Assembly (NCBI GenBank): GCA_001557035.1 | Contig: LSKJ01000245.1 | Location: 1 to 27,138, forward strand | Origin: Rhodospirillaceae bacterium CCH5-H10 | GTDB taxonomy: Bacteria > Pseudomonadota > Alphaproteobacteria > Reyranellales > Reyranellaceae | DNA: 27,138 nt | Direction of reading: 5' to 3' | In this document: positions 14,330 through 20,310 of the stretch, one piece after another | Layout: every line of letters begins with the position of its first letter | Position numbering within the stretch: the first letter of the stretch is position 1 | The notes under the pieces: generated by a model | What the model was told of the DNA's origin: nothing | Seen by the model: the letters and a program-made list of their open reading frames with translations, nothing else | Databases searched by the model: none | Position numbers and translations under genes: made by a program

Positions 14330-15799
14330 TTAGACTGCAAGCGTCGTGAGGTAAGCGGTCGCGTGAGCCGCGTCGTCCGGCGCGCCGGCAAAGCCTACAT
14401 AGCCATCGGGTCGGATGAGCCGCAGCGTTTTGGCATGGGCGGGATCCCGGGCCGGCACGGCCTTCACCAGCCTGGGGAACCGCGCCGCAAGACCAGCCAC
14501 GAGATCGGCGGGCCCCATCGCCGTGAACTGCCGGCCGCCGGCACCGTCGGGCAGACGATGCGGCCACCGTTCGCCGGCCCTGGGTCCGCTCGCGACACGC
14601 CCGTTCCTCGCGGTGAGCGGACTGTGCGGGTAGCCGATGTCCATCTCGCCGAGCTGGTTGGCCACCTTGTGCTGGATCTGCGGAAAGCTCGCCGCAAAGT
14701 GGAGCACCGTGTTGCGCAGGTTCTGGAGGAGCGGGTTGGTGAGGGTGGCCGCCTCGGTCATCAGGCCGGCATTCTTCAATACGAGATCGCCGACCGCCGT
14801 TCGTTCCGGCGAATAACTGTCGAGCAGCGACGGCTTCGCGGCGCCCTCGATCACGAGCGCCAGCTTCCACGCGAGATTGAAGGCGTCCTGCATGCCGGTG
14901 TTCATGCCCTGGCCGCCGGCCGGACTGTGGATGTGCGCCGCGTCCCCCGCCAGGAACACGCGGCCCCTGGCGTAGTCCTTCACCTTGCGCTCGTTGATGC
15001 GGAAGGCGGCGAGCCAGATCGGGTCGGACATCACGATGCCGGGCGAGCCGCGACTCGCCATCAACGCGTTGATCTCGTCGAGCGTCGGATCGGGGTGGAT
15101 CTCGCCGTCCTTCGCCGGGCCGAGATTGGCGATTACCCGCCAGCGATCGCCGACGATCGGGAAGAAGGCGAGGATGCCCTCGCGGTGCCAGAAGATGTGC
15201 AGGTGATCCTCGAGATCGAGACCGGTGACGTGGCCGTCGGCCAGCGCCCAATGCGACTGCAGGGTCGAGCCTTCGAAGGCAAAGCCCAGCCCATGGCGCA
15301 CCGCCGAATGGGCGCCGTCGCAGCCGACCAGCCAGTCGGCCTCCAGCGTCTCGCGCTCGCCGTTCGCCCTGCTCAACGTCGCCTCGACCGATGAACCGGT
15401 GTCGGTGAAGCCGGTGAGTTCGACCGTGCGCTCCACGGTCACGCCGGATGCCGCCAGCCGCTCTTCGAGCACGCGCTCGGTCTCGCTTTGCGGGATCATC
15501 AGAGCGTAGGGGAACCGGCTGTCGATCAGGTCGAGCGATACCTTCGCCAGAACCTTGCTGCCGGTCGAGATCACGGCGCCGTGCCCCTGCATGCCCGCCG
15601 CAAGGAACTCCCGCGCGTAGCCCGCGTCGTCGAACAGTTCGAGAGTGCGGCTCCACAGGACCAGCGCCTTGGACTTGTCGGTGCGTTGGGCGGCCTTGTC
15701 GACGATGCGGACGGCGATGCCGTGGCGTACCAGCTCGTTGGCCAGGGTCAGGCCGACCGGACCCGCTCCGGAGATGAGCACCTTCGGATCGTTGGCCAT
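14330..15799 (-). CDS. class A FAD-dependent aromatic monooxygenase (489 aa)
   Basis: Flavoprotein hydroxylase of the FAD_binding_3 family, which uses NAD(P)H and oxygen to hydroxylate phenolic or related rings. The FAD dinucleotide motif is GAGPVG (11-16), the DG motif is LVGCDGAHSAVRHG (D161, G162), and the GD motif is VFLAGDAAHIHSPAGGQGMN (G285, D286). The C-terminal part (about 395-489) looks like the thioredoxin-like tail of phenol hydroxylase-type members (RLIRPDGYVGFAGA). Length is slightly short of the usual 520-550. GGAG lies about 9 nt before the ATG. The gene stands alone, facing the cold-shock gene across 270 bp. The substrate is unknown; a role in aromatic degradation is inferred from the family. 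Confidence 0.93.
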   Translation of the reverse strand: MANDPKVLISGAGPVGLTLANELVRHGIAVRIVDKAAQRTDKSKALVLWSRTLELFDDAGYAREFLAAGMQGHGAVISTGSKVLAKVSLDLIDSRFPYALMIPQSETERVLEERLAASGVTVERTVELTGFTDTGSSVEATLSRANGERETLEADWLVGCDGAHSAVRHGLGFAFEGSTLQSHWALADGHVTGLDLEDHLHIFWHREGILAFFPIVGDRWRVIANLGPAKDGEIHPDPTLDEINALMASRGSPGIVMSDPIWLAAFRINERKVKDYARGRVFLAGDAAHIHSPAGGQGMNTGMQDAFNLAWKLALVIEGAAKPSLLDSYSPERTAVGDLVLKNAGLMTEAATLTNPLLQNLRNTVLHFAASFPQIQHKVANQLGEMDIGYPHSPLTARNGRVASGPRAGERWPHRLPDGAGGRQFTAMGPADLVAGLAARFPRLVKAVPARDPAHAKTLRLIRPDGYVGFAGAPDDAAHATAYLTTLAV

Positions 15800-15845
15800 T
15801 GAACCGTCTCCCCCGCGTGTGGGAGGAGCTTAGCCCCTGGCCGGA

Positions 15846-15870
15846 TTTGCAGCCAATCGGTCCTTGCAAA
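15846..15870. promoter_or_regulatory. inverted repeat upstream of the monooxygenase gene
   Basis: TTTGCA (15846-15851) and TGCAAA (15865-15870) are 6-bp inverted half-sites 13 bp apart, 47-71 bp upstream of the monooxygenase start. A LysR- or TetR-type site is possible. The arms are short, so chance occurrence is not excluded. The rest of the 270-bp gap (15800-16069) shows only the hairpin next to the cold-shock start. Confidence 0.25.
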
Positions 15871-16034
15871 AGCCCCGGCAAAAGGCCATATGCAGCGCGT
15901 CGATAGACGGACAGACGATTTGGTCCGCGTTCCCGGCCCAGCCGGCAGCTCGCTCCCGAACTTTGATCCCGAAAACCAGTGCGAATTCGACGGCCGGCTG
16001 CGCGTTCCCTTTGTTTGTATGTGGAACGCCGCGC

Positions 16035-16069
16035 GGGTAAGCATATCTAAAGTAGTGAAAGGGTTACCC
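16035..16069 (+). promoter_or_regulatory. leader hairpin flanking the cold-shock ribosome-binding site
   Basis: GGGTAA (16035-16040) is complementary to TTACCC (16064-16069), the six bases just before the cold-shock ATG. The Shine-Dalgarno-like GAAAGGG (16057-16063) falls in the loop next to the 3' arm. Cold-shock mRNAs commonly carry structured leaders that tune translation with temperature. Whether this short stem matters is not known. Confidence 0.3.
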
Positions 16070-16282
16070 ATGGCTACGGGAACCGTGAAGTGGTTCAATA
16101 TTCAGAAGGGCTTCGGCTTCATCCAGCCGGACAACGGCGGTGCCGATGCCTTCGTGCACATCAGCGCCGTCGAGCGCGCGGGCCTGGGCACGCTGAACGA
16201 AGGTCAGAAGGTCGAGTATGAACTCGTCGCCGACCGTCGCAGCGGCAAGATGGCCGCAGACAACCTGAAGACTGCTGGCTGA
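16070..16282 (+). CDS. cspA: cold-shock protein, CspA family (70 aa)
   Basis: A single cold-shock domain of normal length (70 residues): [20 protein letters not shown] at the start, with RNP1 KGFGFI and RNP2 DAFVHI, the aromatic RNA-binding motifs. It binds single-stranded RNA/DNA as an RNA chaperone in the cytosol. The ATG at 16070 is chosen because the domain begins right there; an in-frame extension back to 15890 would add 60 unrelated residues. The gene is monocistronic: a 270-bp region lies upstream and a strong intrinsic terminator downstream. The symbol is used in the family sense, since alphaproteobacteria carry several paralogues. Confidence 0.95.
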   Translation: MATGTVKWFNIQKGFGFIQPDNGGADAFVHISAVERAGLGTLNEGQKVEYELVADRRSGKMAADNLKTAG

Positions 16283-16288
16283 CGAGCC

Positions 16289-16308
16289 GGCTGCCGCTTG
16301 CGGCAGCC
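16289..16308 (+). other. hairpin directly after the cold-shock gene
   Basis: GGCTGCCG (16289-16296) and CGGCAGCC (16301-16308) form a perfect 8-bp stem with a CTTG tetraloop, 6 nt after the stop codon. It has no T tract and precedes the true terminator by 22 nt. It probably protects the 3' end or adds to termination. Confidence 0.5.
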
Positions 16309-16330
16309 ACGCTCCAGCAAGGCAAAGAGA

Positions 16331-16358
16331 CCCCGCACCCTCTGGGTGCGGGGTTTTT
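16331..16358 (+). terminator. Rho-independent terminator of the cold-shock gene
   Basis: CCCCGCACCC (16331-16340) pairs perfectly with GGGTGCGGGG (16344-16353) around a TCT loop, followed by TTTTT (16354-16358). This is the only textbook intrinsic terminator I find in the window. Confidence 0.93.
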
Positions 16359-16500
16359 CATTTCCCGGCCTCTACGGCCGCGGCGCTGCCGCAGTGGCGG
16401 TCGGCGCCTGACATTGCTCTTGCTCCCTGCACGCATTCCCGACGGGGAATCGCGCCTCGCGCGCCTCGATGTCGACGGACCTGAACCTTGGGAGGCCCCG

Positions 16501-16716
16501 ATGGGCAAGAAATCCAGCAAGCGCACGGAATACGTGCTGTTCAACGTCACTTACGAAGACGGCAGCCAGCGCTCCAACCGCCGCGTGCCGGCCGATGCCC
16601 TCGAAGGGCTCGAAAAGGACCTGCCGGCGCGTGACATCATCGCCGAGCAGGATCGCGAGGTTGCCGAGAAATCCGGCAAGCCGGCGCTCGCCATCAAGAC
16701 ACTGATACGCGCCTGA
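16501..16716 (+). CDS. small conserved-looking protein of unknown function (71 aa)
   Basis: A 71-residue soluble protein that begins MGKKSSKRTEYVLFNVTYED and ends AIKTLIRA. The first half has a beta-hairpin character (YVLFNVTYEDGSQRSNRRVP) and the second half is helical and charged (ALEGLEKDL, AEQDREVAEKSG). GGGAGG lies just upstream of the ATG at 16501, which supports the start. I do not recognise the family. It lies downstream of the cold-shock terminator, so it has its own promoter. It converges on the glutathione S-transferase gene. Confidence 0.7.
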   Translation: MGKKSSKRTEYVLFNVTYEDGSQRSNRRVPADALEGLEKDLPARDIIAEQDREVAEKSGKPALAIKTLIRA

Positions 16717-16744
16717 TCGTTCGGGCGAGCATCGAGCGTCCGCG

Positions 16745-17473
16745 TCATGCCGTGAACGGCCCGATCTGCGCCGTCGCGAAGGCCGGGCGCGCCTGGATCT
16801 CGGCCCACCATTCGGCGACGCGAGGATGCCGCGCCGCCGTGATCTCCTCCGGCGCGATCTCCTCGTCGATGCGCTTGATGAAGGGCACCGCGCCGATGTC
16901 GGCGAGCGAATAGTCGTCGCCGGCCAGCCATCGGCTCTGGCGCAGCGTCTCCTCCATCCGGTCGACCAGGCTGACGGTCAGCTTGGTGCGCGCCTCCTGA
17001 CGCTCTTCATCGGTGTAGGGCCGGCGTGCTGTGCGCAGCCATGCTTCGCGCCGCTCCTTGCTGGGAACGTTGGCGAGCTTTTCGGCGAGTTCGGCGTCCG
17101 ACCATTGCGTGGCGACCTTGGCCATCGAGTGCGCCCAGTTGAAGATGATCAGGTTGCCGATCAGGCCGTCGACGTGGCGGATCCAGTTCCGCATCACCGC
17201 GCGGCCGTAGGCGTCGGCCGGACGCAGCGGCGGCTGTGGCCAGGTTTCGTCCACGAACTCGCAGATCGTACCGCTCTCGTAGAGCGATCGGCCATCCTCC
17301 AGGATCAGCAGCGGAATGACACCGTTTGGATTGAGCTTCAGGAAGGATGGCGCATGGTGTTCCATCTTCGCGAGATCGATCACCTTGCTCTCGAAGGGCA
17401 GGCTCTTCTCGGCGAGGCACAACCGAACCCGCCGCGACGCCGATGATCTCCAGCCGTGATAGAGCGTGAGCAT
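16745..17473 (-). CDS. glutathione S-transferase family protein (242 aa)
   Basis: The N-terminal thioredoxin-like domain (about 1-80) starts MLTLYHGWRSSASRRVRLCL and includes LNPNGVIPLLI (cis-proline region) and SLYESGTICEFVDE (the E-S pair that holds the glutathione glutamyl group). The C-terminal all-helical domain ends with the conserved SLADIGAVPFIKRID. It is cytosolic and conjugates glutathione to, or isomerises, electrophilic substrates; the substrate is unknown. The serine-rich SSAS segment near residue 10 is where the catalytic Ser/Cys usually sits. The ATG at 17473 is chosen because the fold starts there. Codons further upstream are in frame but encode a tail unlike the family. Confidence 0.92.
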   Translation of the reverse strand: MLTLYHGWRSSASRRVRLCLAEKSLPFESKVIDLAKMEHHAPSFLKLNPNGVIPLLILEDGRSLYESGTICEFVDETWPQPPLRPADAYGRAVMRNWIRHVDGLIGNLIIFNWAHSMAKVATQWSDAELAEKLANVPSKERREAWLRTARRPYTDEERQEARTKLTVSLVDRMEETLRQSRWLAGDDYSLADIGAVPFIKRIDEEIAPEEITAARHPRVAEWWAEIQARPAFATAQIGPFTA

Positions 17474-17592
17474 TTCCCGCGTTCCCCTGAAAACGAAGCC
17501 GTTGGGCTGCCTCTCTTCTACCAGCTCAACCGCGGAAAGGCGGCACCTTGCCGCGCACGCAACAAGCGGCGTTCTGCTTCGTTGCACAGGGC

Positions 17593-17904
17593 ATGACCTA
17601 CCTTCTCCCCTTCCTTTCCCTTTTCCTGGTTGCTGCGTTCGTCTGTCTGGCCCTGCCGGGTCGGGCGGTGGCGGAACCGGCCTCCACCGAGGCGTCGCGC
17701 TGCAAGCAACTCATCGACTTCTATGACCGCTACAGCGCAGGCCGCAGCGCCCATTCGGACGGCAAGCGCAACATGACCCGCATTGCCGCCGGCATCGATT
17801 GCGAACGCGGGGACTACGCCCGCGGTATTGCCGAGATGGAGGAGCTGCTGCAGGAGCGGAAGTTCAAGCTCCCGCCCGCGCCCACCACCGCGAACGCCCG
17901 CTGA
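17593..17904 (+). CDS. small exported protein of unknown function (103 aa)
   Basis: The protein starts MTYLLPFLSLFLVAAFVCLAL, a clear signal peptide with likely cleavage after GRAVA, leaving about 75 mature residues. The mature part has two cysteines (SRCKQLIDFYDRY and GIDCERGDYARG), which could form a disulfide, and then helical segments (AEMEELLQERKF). I do not recognise the family; it looks like a small periplasmic helical protein. An in-frame ATG at 17548 would add 15 residues in front of the signal sequence and is less likely. It converges on the second TetR gene with overlapping stop-region dyads. Confidence 0.65.
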   Translation: MTYLLPFLSLFLVAAFVCLALPGRAVAEPASTEASRCKQLIDFYDRYSAGRSAHSDGKRNMTRIAAGIDCERGDYARGIAEMEELLQERKFKLPPAPTTANAR

Positions 17905-17925
17905 CGCGGCGCGTCGGCGTCAGCG
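17899..17925. terminator. 9-bp inverted repeat spanning two convergent stop codons
   Basis: CGCTGACGC (17899-17907) and GCGTCAGCG (17917-17925) are perfect inverted repeats with a 9-nt spacer. They contain the TGA stops of both flanking genes (17902-17904 on plus, 17922-17920 on minus). There is no T tract. It may be a bidirectional transcript-end hairpin. Confidence 0.4.
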
Positions 17926-18570
17926 AGTGGCCGGCGTCGCCGGCAGCAGCCTGTCGATCGCCGTGATCCAGGCCTCGATGGCTTCCTCGACCGAAAGGCC
18001 ATGGCGCTCGCGCATGCGGCCCCAGCTCTCGAAGTCGGTGACCTGCTCCAGCGCGATCAGGATCGTCCTGCGGTCGGCTTCCGGAAGGGGGCCGAGTTCC
18101 GCGCGGTACATCAGCGAGAGTCGGGCCCAGACCGCGTCGCGCATGAGGCCGATCCGGGTCTTCAGGAACTCCGATTCGTTCTGATTGTGCAGCAGCACCC
18201 GCCAGAGCGGCAGCCAGCGCTCGCAGATTCCGGCTCGGGTCTCCACCTGGGCGCGCAGGCGCTGCTCGCGTGTGCCGTCGAGGTCGCGGACCGCCGCCTG
18301 GACGAGACCTTCGGCGAAGGCATAGTCGGCGGCGGCCAGGCTGAGCGCCAGCAGATCGTCGAAGCGCTCGAAGACCGAGCGCACCGAATAGCCCGCGCGT
18401 TTGGCGATCTGGGCCGCCGTCGGGATCTCGGGCCTTTCGCGCAGCAGTTCGAGATAGGCTTCGATGATGAGCTGCTTGGTGCGCTCGCTGCGCAGAGCCC
18501 GGCCGTCTATGCGGCGCGGTTTGGGTAGGCCGCCCTGCGGCGCCGGCCGAGTCGTCTTGTTGCCGTCCTG
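17920..18570 (-). CDS. TetR/AcrR family transcriptional regulator (216 aa), paralogue of the gene at 13653
   Basis: The DNA-binding domain is RALRSERTKQLIIEAYLELL followed by the helix-turn-helix PTAAQIAKRAGYSVRSVFERF. The effector domain has ERWLPLWRVLL, LMYRAELGPL and VTDFESWGRM. These blocks line up with the first TetR protein (LRSERT, LIIEAY, PTAA-I, RAGYSVRS-FERF, LPLWR, LMYR-EL, FESW, AIDR-LP). I chose the GTG at 18570 because it gives 216 residues against 215 in the paralogue and a similar lead before the domain. A TTG at 18624 would add 18 residues. It is divergent from a small exported protein, with a dyad in between. The target is unknown. Confidence 0.92.
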   Translation of the reverse strand, partial: QDGNKTTRPAPQGGLPKPRRIDGRALRSERTKQLIIEAYLELLRERPEIPTAAQIAKRAGYSVRSVFERFDDLLALSLAAADYAFAEGLVQAAVRDLDGTREQRLRAQVETRAGICERWLPLWRVLLHNQNESEFLKTRIGLMRDAVWARLSLMYRAELGPLPEADRRTILIALEQVTDFESWGRMRERHGLSVEEAIEAWITAIDRLLPATPATR

Positions 18571-18661
18571 CACGTTGTTTCCGCCATCGCACCCCCGCGA
18601 CGAGATTGTGCGGTGATGCTGCAAATGTGCCGTCTTTCCCGGCGAACCGCCAGCGTGATGC

Positions 18662-18699
18662 GGGGTTTCCGCCTATGCAATTGCGAGCGGTGAAATCCC
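18662..18699. promoter_or_regulatory. 38-bp imperfect dyad between TetR and the small exported protein
   Basis: The dyad is centred at 18680/18681 on the 8-bp palindrome GCAATTGC (18677-18684). Outer arms GGGGTTTC (18662-18669) and GAAATCCC (18692-18699) pair at 7 of 8 positions around the same centre. Direct copies of ATGCGGGGTTT lie at 18658-18668 and 18700-18710. The right arm overlaps the -35 of the promoter for the rightward gene. The position fits an operator for the divergent TetR protein. Confidence 0.4.
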
Positions 18700-18718
18700 A
18701 TGCGGGGTTTTCTACAAT
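18690..18718 (+). promoter_or_regulatory. sigma-70-type promoter for the small exported protein
   Basis: -35 GTGAAA (18690-18695, 4 of 6 to consensus), 17-bp spacer, -10 TACAAT (18713-18718, 5 of 6). Transcription would start near 18725, about 30 nt before the ATG at 18754, leaving room for its GGGAG ribosome site. Confidence 0.5.
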
Positions 18719-18753
18719 CCCGTCTGCCACAATGGCGCTTTGGGAGATTTGCG

Positions 18754-19029
18754 ATGCGTTCGAGATTCCTGGTCGTGCTCGGCCTGATCCTCTTGCCGGT
18801 TTCGGCCCATGCTGCCGACCAGGCGGCGGCGTCCGCCTGCGCGGCCCAGCTCTCGAAGGACGGCCAGCTCCTCTACGGCAAGGTCGCACCGACCATGACG
18901 CCCAAGACCGACATCAAGGACGCCCTGACCGGCGTCGCGCGCCCGATGGTGATGGGCGGCTCGATGTCCCGCGACAACGCCCGCGCCGCCGCCGAAGCGG
19001 CGGGCGAGTGCCTGAAGTTCCTGAAGTAG
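18754..19029 (+). CDS. small periplasmic protein of unknown function (91 aa)
   Basis: The protein starts MRSRFLVVLGLILLPVSAHA, a clear Sec signal peptide with cleavage after AHA (residue 20), leaving 71 mature residues with two cysteines (SACAAQL and GECLKFLK) near each end. The core includes GQLLYGKVAPTMTPKTD and DALTGVARPMVMGG. GGGAG lies about 8 nt before the ATG at 18754; an upstream ATG at 18700 lies before the likely transcription start. I have the impression of similar small exported proteins in related genomes but cannot name a family. It diverges from the second TetR gene and converges with the MFS gene. Confidence 0.72.
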   Translation: MRSRFLVVLGLILLPVSAHAADQAAASACAAQLSKDGQLLYGKVAPTMTPKTDIKDALTGVARPMVMGGSMSRDNARAAAEAAGECLKFLK

Positions 19030-19042
19030 AGAAAGAACGGCT

Positions 19043-19069
19043 GACGCCGCTCACACCGGAGGCGGCGTC
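19043..19069. terminator. 8-bp inverted repeat at a convergent gene end
   Basis: GACGCCGC (19043-19050) and GCGGCGTC (19062-19069) are perfect inverted repeats with an 11-nt spacer that contains the stop codon of the minus-strand MFS gene. It lies 14 bp after the stop of the plus-strand gene. There is no T tract. It may serve both transcripts. Confidence 0.4.
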
Positions 19070-20268
19070 GGGGGCCGTCTCCGAAGCGCGACGACCATGA
19101 GGCCGGTCAGTATCAGCCCCGCCACCGCCATCACGATCACCGCACCGCGTGGGCCGATGGCGTCGGAGATCGCGCCGGCCGCGAGCTGTCCGAGCGGGGC
19201 GGTGCCGATGCACATCGTGACGATGCCCATCAGCCGGCTGCGCATCTCGGACGGGGATTCGGTGAGCATGAGCGTGGACTGCATGTTGCCGAAGCCCGCG
19301 GTGCCGAAGCCACCCAGCAGAAGAAGCGCGAAGGCGAGCCAGTAGGATGGCGACAGCGCCATCAGGATCAGCGCGCACATGAACAGGGCCGCGCCGCCGG
19401 CAAAGGCCAGTCGCCGGTCCATGCGCAGGAAACCCGCCGCGATCAGCGCGCCTCCGATCAGCGCCCCCAGCGGCTCGCCGGCCGCCAGCAGGCCGACCAG
19501 GGCGGGAGAGACGTGGAACGCGCCCTGCCCGAGCGGCGCGACGAGGCCCGAGTAGGCGAAGGCAAACGCGTTAGTGACGATGGTGACGCCGAACACCAGC
19601 AGGATGGTGGGCCGCGTCCAGGCGAAGCGCAGCCCCTCGGCGATCTCGTGCGGGATGCGAACGAGATCGAGCCGCCGCGTCACCTGCGCATGGACGAGGC
19701 CGGCGATGGCGAAGGCCCCGGCGAACTGCACCAGCGCGGTGATCGTGTAGGCGCCCTTCATGCCCAGCCACTGGAAGGCGATGCCCCCCAGCAGCGGGCC
19801 GACCGCGCGCGTCGCGGCCGAGGTCACGCTGTCGAGCGCGATGGCGTTGACGATGCGGTGCGGGCCGGCGACCTCGCCCACCATGCGCCGGCGGGTCGAC
19901 ATTTCCGTCGACCACATCGTGCCGGAGACGAGATTGCCCACCGCGACGTGCCAGACCTCCAAGTGTCCCGTGACGGCGAGCGTGGCCAGCAGCGTGGAGA
20001 TCAGTGCCGGCACGACCAGCGCCAGCATGAAGATCAGCTTGCGGTTCATCGCCTCCGAGAGCGCGCCCGCGAACGCCCCGAACAGCAGCTGCGGCAGCTG
20101 TCGCAGCGCCACCACGACGGTGACGGCGAGGGCCGAGTGCGTCGCCTCCCAGGCGAACAGGCCCGAGGCCAGTAGTTCCAGCCAGCGCATCGCATTGGCG
20201 AAGGCGCCGACGAGCCACAGTCTGAGGAAGTCGGGCGAGCGCAGCAGCTCGCGGATCGGCGAGTCCAT
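19051..20268 (-). CDS. MFS transporter, EntS/MFS_3-like (405 aa)
   Basis: Integral inner-membrane protein with about 12 hydrophobic segments, for example LIFMLALVVPALISTLLATLA, ILLVFGVTIVTNAFAFAYSG, LAFALLLLGGFGTAGFG and AVIVMAVAGLILTGLMVVAL. The start PIRELLRSPDFLRLWLVGAF and the segment MNRKLIFM (loop 2-3 region) fit the MFS_3/EntS branch, usually exporters of siderophores or drugs. The gene lies 42 bp downstream of another MFS gene on the same strand, so the two may be cotranscribed. An AGGA lies about 9 nt before the ATG. The substrate cannot be inferred. Confidence 0.9.
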   Translation of the reverse strand: MDSPIRELLRSPDFLRLWLVGAFANAMRWLELLASGLFAWEATHSALAVTVVVALRQLPQLLFGAFAGALSEAMNRKLIFMLALVVPALISTLLATLAVTGHLEVWHVAVGNLVSGTMWSTEMSTRRRMVGEVAGPHRIVNAIALDSVTSAATRAVGPLLGGIAFQWLGMKGAYTITALVQFAGAFAIAGLVHAQVTRRLDLVRIPHEIAEGLRFAWTRPTILLVFGVTIVTNAFAFAYSGLVAPLGQGAFHVSPALVGLLAAGEPLGALIGGALIAAGFLRMDRRLAFAGGAALFMCALILMALSPSYWLAFALLLLGGFGTAGFGNMQSTLMLTESPSEMRSRLMGIVTMCIGTAPLGQLAAGAISDAIGPRGAVIVMAVAGLILTGLMVVALRRRPPTPPPV

Positions 20269-20310
20269 TCCGGCGATCCTAGCGTCGCGCCTGCCGGGAG
20301 TCGCCGATGA

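Noticed and set aside
13614..15881. A 755-codon minus-strand frame over the TetR and FAD monooxygenase genes
   Set aside because: The real proteins with intact motifs occupy other frames; this frame has low-complexity Arg/Gly content.
15890..16069. An N-terminal extension of the cold-shock protein
   Set aside because: The added 60 residues are unlike the family, whose members begin exactly at the ATG at 16070. The stretch is better read as the leader.
17474..17587. An N-terminal extension of the glutathione S-transferase
   Set aside because: The thioredoxin-like fold starts at MLTLYHG; the upstream codons do not resemble a targeting signal or a domain.
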